Positions 8,224 to 13,792 of a stretch of DNA of 13,792 nt are shown piece by piece. Location: positions 1-13,792 of the forward strand of contig JBBECF010000184.1 in the NCBI GenBank assembly GCA_040881945.1. Direction: 5' to 3'. The notes beneath the pieces are model-generated. The model was not told where the DNA came from and made no database searches. It saw nothing but the letters and a program-made list of their open reading frames with translations. Made by a program: the position numbers and the translations under genes. How positions within the stretch are numbered: the stretch's first letter is position 1; each line of letters begins with the position of its first letter. This DNA comes from JBBECF01 sp040881945. Lineage in GTDB: Bacteria; Pseudomonadota; Alphaproteobacteria; Dongiales; Dongiaceae.

Positions 8224-8260
8224 GCCTCCCCCGCGAAGCGCGGGAGGAGCGGGAGGAGGC
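8224..8260. repeat. GC-rich palindromic hairpin after the oxygenase gene
   Basis: Directly after the oxygenase stop, CCCGCG-AAG-CGCGGG (8230-8244) forms a tight stem, and the outer GCCTCC (8224-8229) can pair with GGAGGC (8255-8260). It resembles the short CCTCCC/GGGAGG palindromes that are scattered between genes in GC-rich Alphaproteobacteria and may serve as a terminator or mRNA-protecting structure. There is no T-tract. The rest of the gap to 8455 shows no gene; I see only a weak inverted repeat TTTGCTT/AAGCAAA at 8318-8354. Confidence 0.45.
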
Positions 8261-8455
8261 ATTTCGGCAAAATCGACGTTCAACCCCATGCACCCTGAGT
8301 CCGCCGCGCCAGCGGCCTTTGCTTGGCGCCTGCGCGGGACTAAGCTTAAGCAAACGACATCCGCTCGCGGCGCGCCGGAATATCCGCCCGGTCGCGGCTG
8401 TTCATGACCGTAGGCGGCGACGCGCCGACGAGCCGCGTGATCGAGGAGATTTGTC

Positions 8456-8947
8456 ATGCAAGGATACGCGCATGTTTTCATGGCGGTCGGCCTGGCCCTC
8501 GGGCTTGGGCTGGCAACGGCGCCGGACGCCGGCCTCGCCGCCGGCGGCGGCGATTCCGGCGGCTCGGACAAGGCGACGGCGGGCGCCAAGAGCGAGCTCA
8601 CGGCGGCCAACAAGAAGATCGCCGAGACCGACTACGCCGGGGCGATCGCCCTGCTGAGCAAGCTTATTGAGGCCGCGCCGAACGACGCCGACGCCCTCAA
8701 CCTGATCGGCTACAGCCATCGCAAGCTCGGCGACCGCGACACGGCGCTAACCTTCTACCTCAAGGCCCTGGCGGCCGAGCCGGAGCACCGCGGCGCCAAC
8801 GAGTATCTGGGCGAGCTCTATCTCGAGATGGGCGACGTCGCCAAGGCCGAGGAGCGGCTGAAGGTGCTCGACCGCGCCTGCTTCTTCGGCTGCGAGGAAT
8901 ACACCGACCTGAAGAAGGCGATCGCCGCCTACAAGGCAAGCAGCTAA
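8456..8947 (+). CDS. Exported tetratricopeptide-repeat protein
   Basis: A 163-residue protein with an N-terminal signal peptide (hydrophobic 8-22, likely cleavage after GLAA near 29), a Gly/Ser-rich linker (30-45) and about three TPR helices pairs from 46 to 140, for example AGAIALLSKLIEAAPNDADA and NLIGYSHRKLGDRDTALTF. It ends with a conserved-looking tail ACFFGCEEYTDLKKAI carrying two cysteines, C142 and C146, which in the oxidising periplasm could form a disulfide or bind a cofactor. It is probably a small periplasmic scaffold. Start choice is supported by GAGGAG 7 bases before the ATG. The gene looks transcribed alone; the neighbours give no functional clue. Confidence 0.85.
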   Translation: MQGYAHVFMAVGLALGLGLATAPDAGLAAGGGDSGGSDKATAGAKSELTAANKKIAETDYAGAIALLSKLIEAAPNDADALNLIGYSHRKLGDRDTALTFYLKALAAEPEHRGANEYLGELYLEMGDVAKAEERLKVLDRACFFGCEEYTDLKKAIAAYKASS

Positions 8948-9020
8948 AGGCCGGGCAACGGCGCCCGACGCCGCGAAGCCGGTCGCGGCGGCGGGTTCGT
9001 TGTTCGCGAGGAGCCTTCAT

Positions 9021-9638
9021 GTGGGCGCCGTCGACCTCCAGCTTTTCGTGGAGCGCATCGGGCGTTCGCCGCTTGCCGGCTGGCGGCATCTCGCGCCGTG
9101 GGAACTGACCGCGAAGGCCGGTCATTTCGTCCGCGAACTCCTCTCGTCTCTCGACGCCGATTACACCGTCGACGATGGGATCGCCGTTCATCGCGCCGCC
9201 GAGATCGAATCCGGGGCGGTCATCAAGGCGCCGGCGGTGATCGGACCGGGCTGCTTCGTCGCGGCGGGCGGGTATGTGCGGGGAGGCGTCTGGCTGGAGG
9301 CCCACTGCGTCGTCGGACCGGGCTCGGAGATCAAATCGTCCTTCGTCTTTCGCGGCAGCAAACTCGCGCACTTCAATTTCGTCGGAGATTCCGTTCTTGG
9401 CGATGACGTGAACCTGGAAGCCGGCAGTATCGTCGCCAACTATCGGAACGAGCGAGACGAGAAGGGAATCGTCCTGAGCCTGAACGAGACCAGGATCGAT
9501 ACGGGTGTCGAAAAATTCGGCGCTCTGATCGGAGACGGCTGCCGCATCGGCGCGAACGCCGTCATCGCGCCCGGCGCGATCATTGCCCGCGGCACGGTGG
9601 TCCCGCGACTGGGTCTCGTCGATCAAGGCATCGGCTGA
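9021..9638 (+). CDS. Left-handed beta-helix (hexapeptide-repeat) protein, GlmU C-terminus-like
   Basis: A 205-residue protein. A helical N-terminal part (about 1-50, with LQLFVERIGRSPLAGWRHLA) precedes imperfect hexapeptide repeats that build a left-handed beta-helix: AEIESGAVIKAPAVIGPG, VVGPGSEIKSSFVF, VGDSVLGDDVNLEAGSIVA, then IGDGCRIGANAVIAPGAII. The block KLAHFNFVGDSVLGD followed by AGSIVANYRNE resembles the acetyltransferase half of GlmU and related sugar-nucleotide enzymes, but no nucleotidyltransferase domain is present. GTG at 9021 is chosen because GAGGAG ends 7 bases upstream; an overlapping ATG at 9019 is out of frame and a TTG at 9000 lacks a binding site. An acyltransferase or a non-catalytic trimer is possible; the substrate is unknown. 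Confidence 0.82.
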   Translation: MGAVDLQLFVERIGRSPLAGWRHLAPWELTAKAGHFVRELLSSLDADYTVDDGIAVHRAAEIESGAVIKAPAVIGPGCFVAAGGYVRGGVWLEAHCVVGPGSEIKSSFVFRGSKLAHFNFVGDSVLGDDVNLEAGSIVANYRNERDEKGIVLSLNETRIDTGVEKFGALIGDGCRIGANAVIAPGAIIARGTVVPRLGLVDQGIG

Positions 9639-9686
9639 ACCCAAGCCTGTGGCTGGAAGCGGCGGCGGCTGTATCGCCGCAGGTTC

Positions 9687-9695
9687 TGTGATAAT
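9687..9695 (+). promoter_or_regulatory. Possible extended -10 promoter of the DUF1289 gene
   Basis: TGTGATAAT at 9687-9695 matches an extended -10 (TG, one base, then GATAAT, 5 of 6). Transcription would begin around 9702, only a few bases before the ATG at 9706, and no ribosome binding site is visible between them. This suggests a nearly leaderless mRNA. No convincing -35 hexamer is seen, which extended -10 promoters can do without. Confidence 0.4.
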
Positions 9696-9705
9696 AGACG
9701 CCGCC

Positions 9706-9957
9706 ATGACCGATTGGGAACGGACCCAGCACATACTCGCCCGCGAGCGGCGCCGGGCGGAACGCCGGCAGATGCTCGCCGGCGGCCCGCCGTCGCCCTG
9801 CGTCGCCATCTGCCGGCTCGACGAGGGCACGGGCTTGTGCCTCGGCTGCCACCGGACCATCGACGAGATCCGCGATTGGCCGATCCTGGCGCCGGACGAG
9901 CGCAACCGGGTGCTGGAAATCGTCGCGGAGCGGCGGGCCACCGCCGAGCGCCCGTGA
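9706..9957 (+). CDS. DUF1289 family small four-cysteine protein
   Basis: An 83-residue protein with the DUF1289 signature PCVAICRLDEGTGLCLGC: four cysteines (C32, C36, C45, C48) spaced C-x3-C-x8-C-x2-C, followed by RTIDEIRDW and a helical end. The spacing would suit binding of zinc or an iron-sulfur cluster; the family's role is not established. The first 28 residues are unusually rich in Arg and Glu. The ATG at 9706 has no upstream ribosome binding site. The stop overlaps the GTG of the EamA transporter gene by 4 bases, so the two are translationally coupled. Confidence 0.87.
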   Translation: MTDWERTQHILARERRRAERRQMLAGGPPSPCVAICRLDEGTGLCLGCHRTIDEIRDWPILAPDERNRVLEIVAERRATAERP

Positions 9958-10865
9958 GCGACGCCGCCGCGGCCGCACGGTCGTCGCCGCGCCTCGGCCT
10001 GTTCCTGCTGGCGGGGATCACGCTGGTCTGGGGCGTCAACTGGCCGGCGATGAAGCTGGCCGTGGCCGAGGTGCCGGTGTGGACGTTCCGCTCCATCTGC
10101 CTGGCGAGCGGCGGCTTCGGCCTGCTCGCGATCGCCCGGCTCGGCGGCCATCGCCTGCGCATCCCGGCGGCCGAGTTCGGGCCGCTGCTGCTCACCGCCG
10201 CCTTCAACATCACCGGCTGGCACCTCGCCTCGGGCTTCGGCCTCGTGTATCTGGAAGCGGGCCGCGCCTCGATCATCGCCTTCACCATGCCGCTGTGGGC
10301 GGCGGTCCTGGCGGTGCCGCTGCTCGGCGAGCGGCTGAGCCGGCCGGCTGCCGCGGGCCTCGTCGTCGGCCTGCTCGGTCTCGCGATCCTCGTCCTGCCC
10401 GATTGGCGCGGCCTGGTCGCGGCGCCGCTCGGCGTGCTGTTCATGCTCGGCGCGGCGCTATCCTGGGCCGCCGGCACGGTGGCGCTGAAATACTTCCGCT
10501 GGTCGATGCCGACGACGGCGCTGGCCGGCTGGCAGCTCCTGCTCGGCGGCGTGCCGGTGGCGCTGGGCGCGCTGTGGTTCGACGCCGGCTTCGCGCCGCA
10601 AGCGGTCAGCGCCACCGCCTGGTTCGCCGCGCTCTACGCCGCGTTGCTGCCGATGATCTTCTGCCATTGGGCGTGGTTCAAGGTGGTCGGGCTGTACCCG
10701 GCGGCGATCGCCGCCATCGGCACGCTGGCGATCCCCGTCGTCGGCGTGGTCAGCAGCGCCGCGGTGCTGGGCGAGCCGATCGGCCCCGACGTCGTCGGCG
10801 CGCTGGTTCTCGTGCTGGCGGCGCTGGCCCTGGTGCTGATCGTGCCGGCGCGGCGCCGGCCATAG
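9954..10865 (+). CDS. EamA-family (DMT superfamily) membrane transporter
   Basis: A 303-residue inner-membrane protein with ten predicted helices arranged as two EamA repeats (about 10-140 and 150-300). The opening LLAGITLVWGVNWPAMKLAV is typical of the family, as are GLVYLEAGRASIIAFTMPLW and LLGERLS at the end of the first repeat, mirrored by AAVLGEPIG in the second. EamA proteins move metabolites or amino acids by secondary transport, usually outward; the substrate here is unknown. GTG at 9954 overlaps the DUF1289 stop (GTGA) and gives the usual family length, so it is preferred over any start within the DUF1289 gene. The gene ends 16 bases from the convergent oxidoreductase gene. Confidence 0.92.
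   Translation: MSDAAAAARSSPRLGLFLLAGITLVWGVNWPAMKLAVAEVPVWTFRSICLASGGFGLLAIARLGGHRLRIPAAEFGPLLLTAAFNITGWHLASGFGLVYLEAGRASIIAFTMPLWAAVLAVPLLGERLSRPAAAGLVVGLLGLAILVLPDWRGLVAAPLGVLFMLGAALSWAAGTVALKYFRWSMPTTALAGWQLLLGGVPVALGALWFDAGFAPQAVSATAWFAALYAALLPMIFCHWAWFKVVGLYPAAIAAIGTLAIPVVGVVSSAAVLGEPIGPDVVGALVLVLAALALVLIVPARRRP
10844..10860. repeat. Perfect palindrome at the convergent gene ends
   Basis: GCCGGCGC-G-GCGCCGGC is a perfect 8-base inverted repeat around one central base, placed three bases before the stop of the EamA gene and about 22 bases from the stop of the convergent oxidoreductase gene. It could act as a hairpin on both transcripts. It encodes PARRR, lacks T-tracts and may be only GC-rich coding sequence. 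Confidence 0.3.
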
Positions 10866-10881
10866 GCGGTCGCGGGTTGGC

Positions 10882-12015
10882 TCAGGAATCGACCGCCGCC
10901 ACGTCGACCCAACGGCGCTCGGCGGCCGAGCGGACGATGGCGTGGAGCACGCGCTCCATGCGCCAGGCGGCGCGGAAATCTGGCCAGGCCGATCGCTGCT
11001 CGACAATGGCGCGGAGCAACTCGGCGACCTCGATGACCTTGAGGTCGTTGAACCCCAGCCCGTGTCCCGGCGCCGGGCAGAAGGCCGCGTAGGGCGGGTG
11101 GCTCGGCCCGCTGAGGATCGTCTTGAAGCCCTCGCGGCCGGGCGGCTGGCCGGGGCCGTAATAGCCGAGCTCGTTCATCCGCTCCTGGTCGAACAGCAGG
11201 GTGCCGCGCGTGCCGGTGATCTCGAAGGCAAGGTGCGACTTGCGGCCCGGCGCGACGCGGCTGGTCTCGAACGTGCCGAGCGCGCCGCCGGCGAAGCGCA
11301 GCAGGGCGTGCGCGTGGTCCTCGTTCTCGACCTTGCGCGGGCCGTCCGGCGACGGCCGCTCGGCGATCGTGACGCGCGTCTGGCCGCACACCGCCTCGAC
11401 CTCGCCGACCAGATAGGTCGCCAGGCTGACGCAGTGCGAGCCGAGGTCGGCGAGCGCGCCCAGCCCGGCCAGGTCGCGCCGGCAGCGCCACGAAAAGGGA
11501 ACCGCCGGGTCGGCCATGTAGTCTTCGGTATTGATGCCGCGAAAGTGGACGACGGCGCCGATCTCGCCGCCCTCGATCATCGCCTTGGCCAGGCCGATCG
11601 CCGGGTTGCGCACGAAATTGTAGCCGACCAGCGTGCGGACCCCGGCAGCCTCGGCGGCGTCGGCGAGCGCGCGCCCGTCGGCGGCGGTGACCGCGAGCGG
11701 CTTCTCGCAATGCACGTGCTTGCCGGCGGCGATGGCGGCCAGCGCCATTTCCTTGTGCAGGTGGTTGGGGGTGGTGATCGCGACCACCTCGATGCCGGCG
11801 TCGGCGACCAGCTCGCGCCAGTCGGCGGTCGTGCGCACGAAGCCGAACTCGCGCCCCAGGGCGGCGGCGCGGGCGCCGTCGATGTCGGCCAGGGCGCGCA
11901 GCGCCGGGCGCCGCGCCAGGCCGAACAACCCGGCCGCCGCGCCATACGCGGCGGCATGGCAGCGGCCCATGAAGCCCGTCCCGATGACGCCGATGCCGAT
12001 ATTGCCGTCGTTCAT
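10882..12015 (-). CDS. Gfo/Idh/MocA family NAD(P)-dependent oxidoreductase
   Basis: A 377-residue cytosolic dehydrogenase. The Rossmann fold begins with IGVIGTGFMG (GTGFMG at 12-17), followed by TTPNHLHKEMA (81-91) and the conserved HCEKPLA (102-108) whose lysine K105 is the usual catalytic residue. The C-terminal alpha/beta domain contains GYNFVRNP (131-138) and DLGSHCVSLATYLVG (190-204), with H194 at the usual active-site histidine position. Members oxidise sugars, inositols or related alcohols; inositol dehydrogenase-like activity is a reasonable guess but not shown. The ATG at 12015 overlaps the upstream propeller gene stop (ATGA), so it is the last gene of a three-gene unit. The TGA is 16 bases from the convergent EamA stop. 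Confidence 0.93.
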   Translation of the reverse strand: MNDGNIGIGVIGTGFMGRCHAAAYGAAAGLFGLARRPALRALADIDGARAAALGREFGFVRTTADWRELVADAGIEVVAITTPNHLHKEMALAAIAAGKHVHCEKPLAVTAADGRALADAAEAAGVRTLVGYNFVRNPAIGLAKAMIEGGEIGAVVHFRGINTEDYMADPAVPFSWRCRRDLAGLGALADLGSHCVSLATYLVGEVEAVCGQTRVTIAERPSPDGPRKVENEDHAHALLRFAGGALGTFETSRVAPGRKSHLAFEITGTRGTLLFDQERMNELGYYGPGQPPGREGFKTILSGPSHPPYAAFCPAPGHGLGFNDLKVIEVAELLRAIVEQRSAWPDFRAAWRMERVLHAIVRSAAERRWVDVAAVDS

Positions 12016-13004
12016 TGCCGGGTCACCTCCAACACAGGGCCGCCCATCTGGGTCACGATATAGCCGCCGGCGGCGCGCGGCAGCACCGTCACCGGCATGG
12101 TCAACCCGTCGACGATCACCGTCCGTTCGCCGCTCGGCCGGTCGATGCCGATCAGCCGCCCGCTGCCCGGCAGAAACCCCTGCCCGACCTCGTAGCGCCC
12201 GAGCTCGAGCACGAGCAGCCGGCCGTCGCGGTCGATCGCCACATCGGTCGGGGCGTTGAGGCCGCTCGCCACGATGCGCGCCGGCCCCGGTGCCGCGGCC
12301 GGGACCGCGACCACCCGGCCGCCGCCGTCGAGGAAGGGAAAGCCGCCGAACAGCGCCACATAGACCTGGCCGTCGCCGACCGCCACGCCGGTCGGCACCG
12401 CCTCGGCCTGGTAGGTTTCGCCGGCGGCGAACTCGGTCGGCGACAGCGACTGCAGCGCGCTCTGGTCGTGGACGATGTCGGGAAAGACGAAGTGCTCCGC
12501 GACCGCGCCGGCCGGCGACACGCTGAACAGCACGTTCTTCCCGGAATCGGCGAGAAACCACCGGCCGTCGCCGCCGTCGACATCGTAGGGGTTCCAGAAC
12601 GCCTGCGAGACGACGCCGACGCCGCCGTCGCGATCGAGCGACAACAGGGCGTGGTCGTAGGGCCCCTCCGTCCGGTTCACGTCCTGCCAGCCCTGGCTAA
12701 CCAAGATATGGCCGTCGAGGACGGCGACCTTGTACGGGCCGGTCGGATAGCCGAGCACGTCGGTGCCGACCGGCAGCGTCGCCAGCGTGATCGGCTCGCC
12801 GCCGCGCTGCCACAGGACGCGCCCGGTGCCGAGGTCGGTGAACACGAGGTCGCCGTCGAGCTCGGCGACGCCCGAGGCGATCTGCAACTCGACCGGCAGC
12901 TCGGCGACGGCGAAGCCGGGGCCGGCCTCGGGCCCGGCCGCCGCCGGCGCCGCCACGGCCGCCGCCAGGACCGCGCTCAGGATTCGGGCGCGGCGGCTAC
13001 GCAC
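12012..13004 (-). CDS. Exported ScyD/ScyE-family beta-propeller protein
   Basis: A 330-residue protein with a signal peptide (RSRR then hydrophobic 8-22, likely cleavage after APAAAG) and repeated strand blocks of an NHL/SMP-30-like propeller, such as LNAPTDVAIDRDGRLLVLEL, VPTGVAVGDGQVYVALFGGF and LTMPVTVLPRAAGGYIVTQ. The order ALFGGFPFLDGGGRV then LELGRYEVGQGFLPGSGRLI fits the ScyD/ScyE family. In cyanobacteria these genes occur in scytonemin clusters, but homologues are widespread, and no scytonemin genes are present here. GTG at 13004 is chosen because CGGAGGG lies 5 bases upstream and the signal peptide follows directly; it overlaps the upstream gene by 28 bases. The location is periplasmic or extracellular. 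Ligand or activity is unknown. Confidence 0.83.
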   Translation of the reverse strand: MRSRRARILSAVLAAAVAAPAAAGPEAGPGFAVAELPVELQIASGVAELDGDLVFTDLGTGRVLWQRGGEPITLATLPVGTDVLGYPTGPYKVAVLDGHILVSQGWQDVNRTEGPYDHALLSLDRDGGVGVVSQAFWNPYDVDGGDGRWFLADSGKNVLFSVSPAGAVAEHFVFPDIVHDQSALQSLSPTEFAAGETYQAEAVPTGVAVGDGQVYVALFGGFPFLDGGGRVVAVPAAAPGPARIVASGLNAPTDVAIDRDGRLLVLELGRYEVGQGFLPGSGRLIGIDRPSGERTVIVDGLTMPVTVLPRAAGGYIVTQMGGPVLEVTRQ

Positions 13005-13756
13005 CGAAACCCTCCGTTCGCGGCGACGACGAAATCCGGCCGATAGGCCATCCGGTAGGTCGCCCGCAGGCGCATATCGTCACTGTTCCAGGCGCCGCCG
13101 CGCAGCACGCGGAATTGCCGTTCCTCGGCGTCGGGCGGCGTGCCGTAGGGATTGTACCAGGCGTCGACCCATTCCCAGACGTTGCCAATCAAATCGTGGA
13201 CTCCTTCCGGGCTGGCGCCGGCCGGATGGGCGCCGACCGGGGCGGTCATCGGCCAGCCGCCCTCTGCATCCCCGGCGCAGCACACCGCCGCGCCGCGGTT
13301 GACGCGGGCCGCCGTCGGCGGCTCGGCGCCCCAGGGATAGGGCCGGCCGTCGGCGCCGCGGGCCGCCCGCTCCCACTCCGCTTCGCTCGGCAGGCGCAGC
13401 CCGTAATGGGCGCAGAAGGCCTCGGCGTCGGCGTAGGAGACGCCGACCACCGGGTGGTCGGGCGCGCCCAGCACTGGGTGGCCGCGATAGAACGCGGGCG
13501 GCGCGCCGGTCGCCGCGGCCATCGCATCGTATTGGTCGTTGGTGATTTCGAACTTGTTGATCCGGAAGGCCGGCAGCTCGAGGCGCCGGGCCGGCGCCTC
13601 GTTCGCGGCCCCGTCGTCGCTGCCGAAGACGAAGGCCCCGCCGGCGACGTCGATCAGCGGGTTGCCGGGGACCGTCCGGTCGGCCGCCGCGCTCGCGAGC
13701 AGCCAGACCAGCAGCAACCTCGCTCCAAGCGCGACGTTGAACCTCCGGGCACGCAA
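12977..13756 (-). CDS. Exported SUMF1/FGE-fold protein without the catalytic cysteines
   Basis: A 259-residue protein with a signal peptide (MRARRFNVALGARLLLVWLL, cleavage near ASAAA-D) and a full FGE-sulfatase domain: FRINKFEITNDQYDAMA (64-80), HPVVGVSYADAEAFCAHYG (101-119), LPSEAEWERAARG (122-134), GNVWEWVDAWYNPYG (191-205), RVLRGGAWN (216-224) and GGFRCVA. Formylglycine-generating enzymes carry two cysteines after RGG-; here those positions appear as S225 and L230, so copper-dependent formylglycine formation is unlikely. The role may be structural, ligand-binding or a different oxidation. The start used is TTG at 13756, preceded by GAGAGGG 5 bases upstream; TTG at 13717 is an alternative with a poorer signal peptide. 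No in-frame stop separates it from the window edge. Confidence 0.85.
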   Translation of the reverse strand: MRARRFNVALGARLLLVWLLASAAADRTVPGNPLIDVAGGAFVFGSDDGAANEAPARRLELPAFRINKFEITNDQYDAMAAATGAPPAFYRGHPVLGAPDHPVVGVSYADAEAFCAHYGLRLPSEAEWERAARGADGRPYPWGAEPPTAARVNRGAAVCCAGDAEGGWPMTAPVGAHPAGASPEGVHDLIGNVWEWVDAWYNPYGTPPDAEERQFRVLRGGAWNSDDMRLRATYRMAYRPDFVVAANGGFRCVAAAPES

Positions 13757-13761
13757 GGCGT

Positions 13762-13784
13762 CCCTCTCCCCTTGTGGGAGAGGG
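13762..13784. repeat. CCCTCTCCC/GGGAGAGGG hairpin element
   Basis: A perfect 9-base inverted repeat (13762-13770 and 13776-13784) around the loop CTTGT. It resembles a short palindromic element found between genes in many GC-rich Proteobacteria. On the minus strand its 3' arm, GGGAGAGGG, ends 5 bases before the TTG start of the FGE-fold gene and is that gene's apparent ribosome binding site. Confidence 0.6.
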
Positions 13785-13792
13785 GCCGAGGG

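Noticed and set aside
8318..8354. Inverted repeat TTTGCTT/AAGCAAA with inner GCTTAAGC
   Set aside because: The loop is long (23 bases) and there is no T-tract, promoter or other sign of a small RNA; too weak to call.
8970..8989. Stem GCCGCGA-AGCCGG-TCGCGGC after the TPR gene
   Set aside because: Seven base pairs without a T-tract in GC-rich DNA is not enough to support a terminator.
12012..13004. Scytonemin biosynthesis locus suggested by the ScyD/ScyE-type protein
   Set aside because: No ScyA, ScyB, ScyC or aromatic amino acid genes are present, and this protein family is widespread outside cyanobacteria.

Overview
The window is a GC-rich stretch of bacterial chromosome with tightly packed genes, many 4-base ATGA/GTGA overlaps and frequent GTG or TTG starts. 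The argD-argF-hslO order, a DUF1289 gene and the high GC fit an alphaproteobacterium, perhaps of a Rhodospirillales-like lineage. This placement is inference from gene content and style; no rRNA or other taxonomic marker is present.

Left part (1-6205, all minus strand). Read in the direction of transcription there are three units. (a) Two tandem paralogous ABC-2 permeases (6205-4605) are followed by a PLP class III aminotransferase (4574-3222). (b) A Phd-type antitoxin and VapC-like PIN toxin pair (3136-2505) has its own near-consensus promoter and a palindromic operator. (c) argD (acetylornithine aminotransferase), argF (ornithine carbamoyltransferase) and hslO (Hsp33, cut by the window edge) follow from a clear TTGACA-N17-GATAGT promoter at 2488-2460. 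Spacings of 1 and 4 bases mark (c) as one operon joining arginine synthesis to a redox chaperone.

Middle part (6352-10865, plus strand). An MscS-type channel overlaps a 2-oxoglutarate/Fe(II) oxygenase gene by ATGA. That second gene is interrupted by one extra T at 7716. Next come a secreted TPR protein, a left-handed beta-helix (hexapeptide) protein with a GTG start, a small four-cysteine DUF1289 protein with a possible leaderless promoter, and an EamA/DMT transporter joined to it by a GTGA overlap.

Right part (13756-10882, minus strand, convergent with the EamA gene). Three overlapping genes encode an exported SUMF1/FGE-fold protein lacking the two catalytic cysteines, an exported ScyD/ScyE-type beta-propeller protein, and a Gfo/Idh/MocA oxidoreductase. 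This cassette is the least familiar part of the window. A GC-rich hairpin at 13762-13784 holds the apparent ribosome binding site of its first gene.

There are no tRNA or rRNA genes, CRISPR arrays, insertion sequences or phage genes. The items most worth a second look are the three-gene exported cassette, the frameshifted oxygenase, the self-contained toxin-antitoxin module next to arginine genes, and the ATPase-less permease pair. I do not see a clearly new defence or mobile system.
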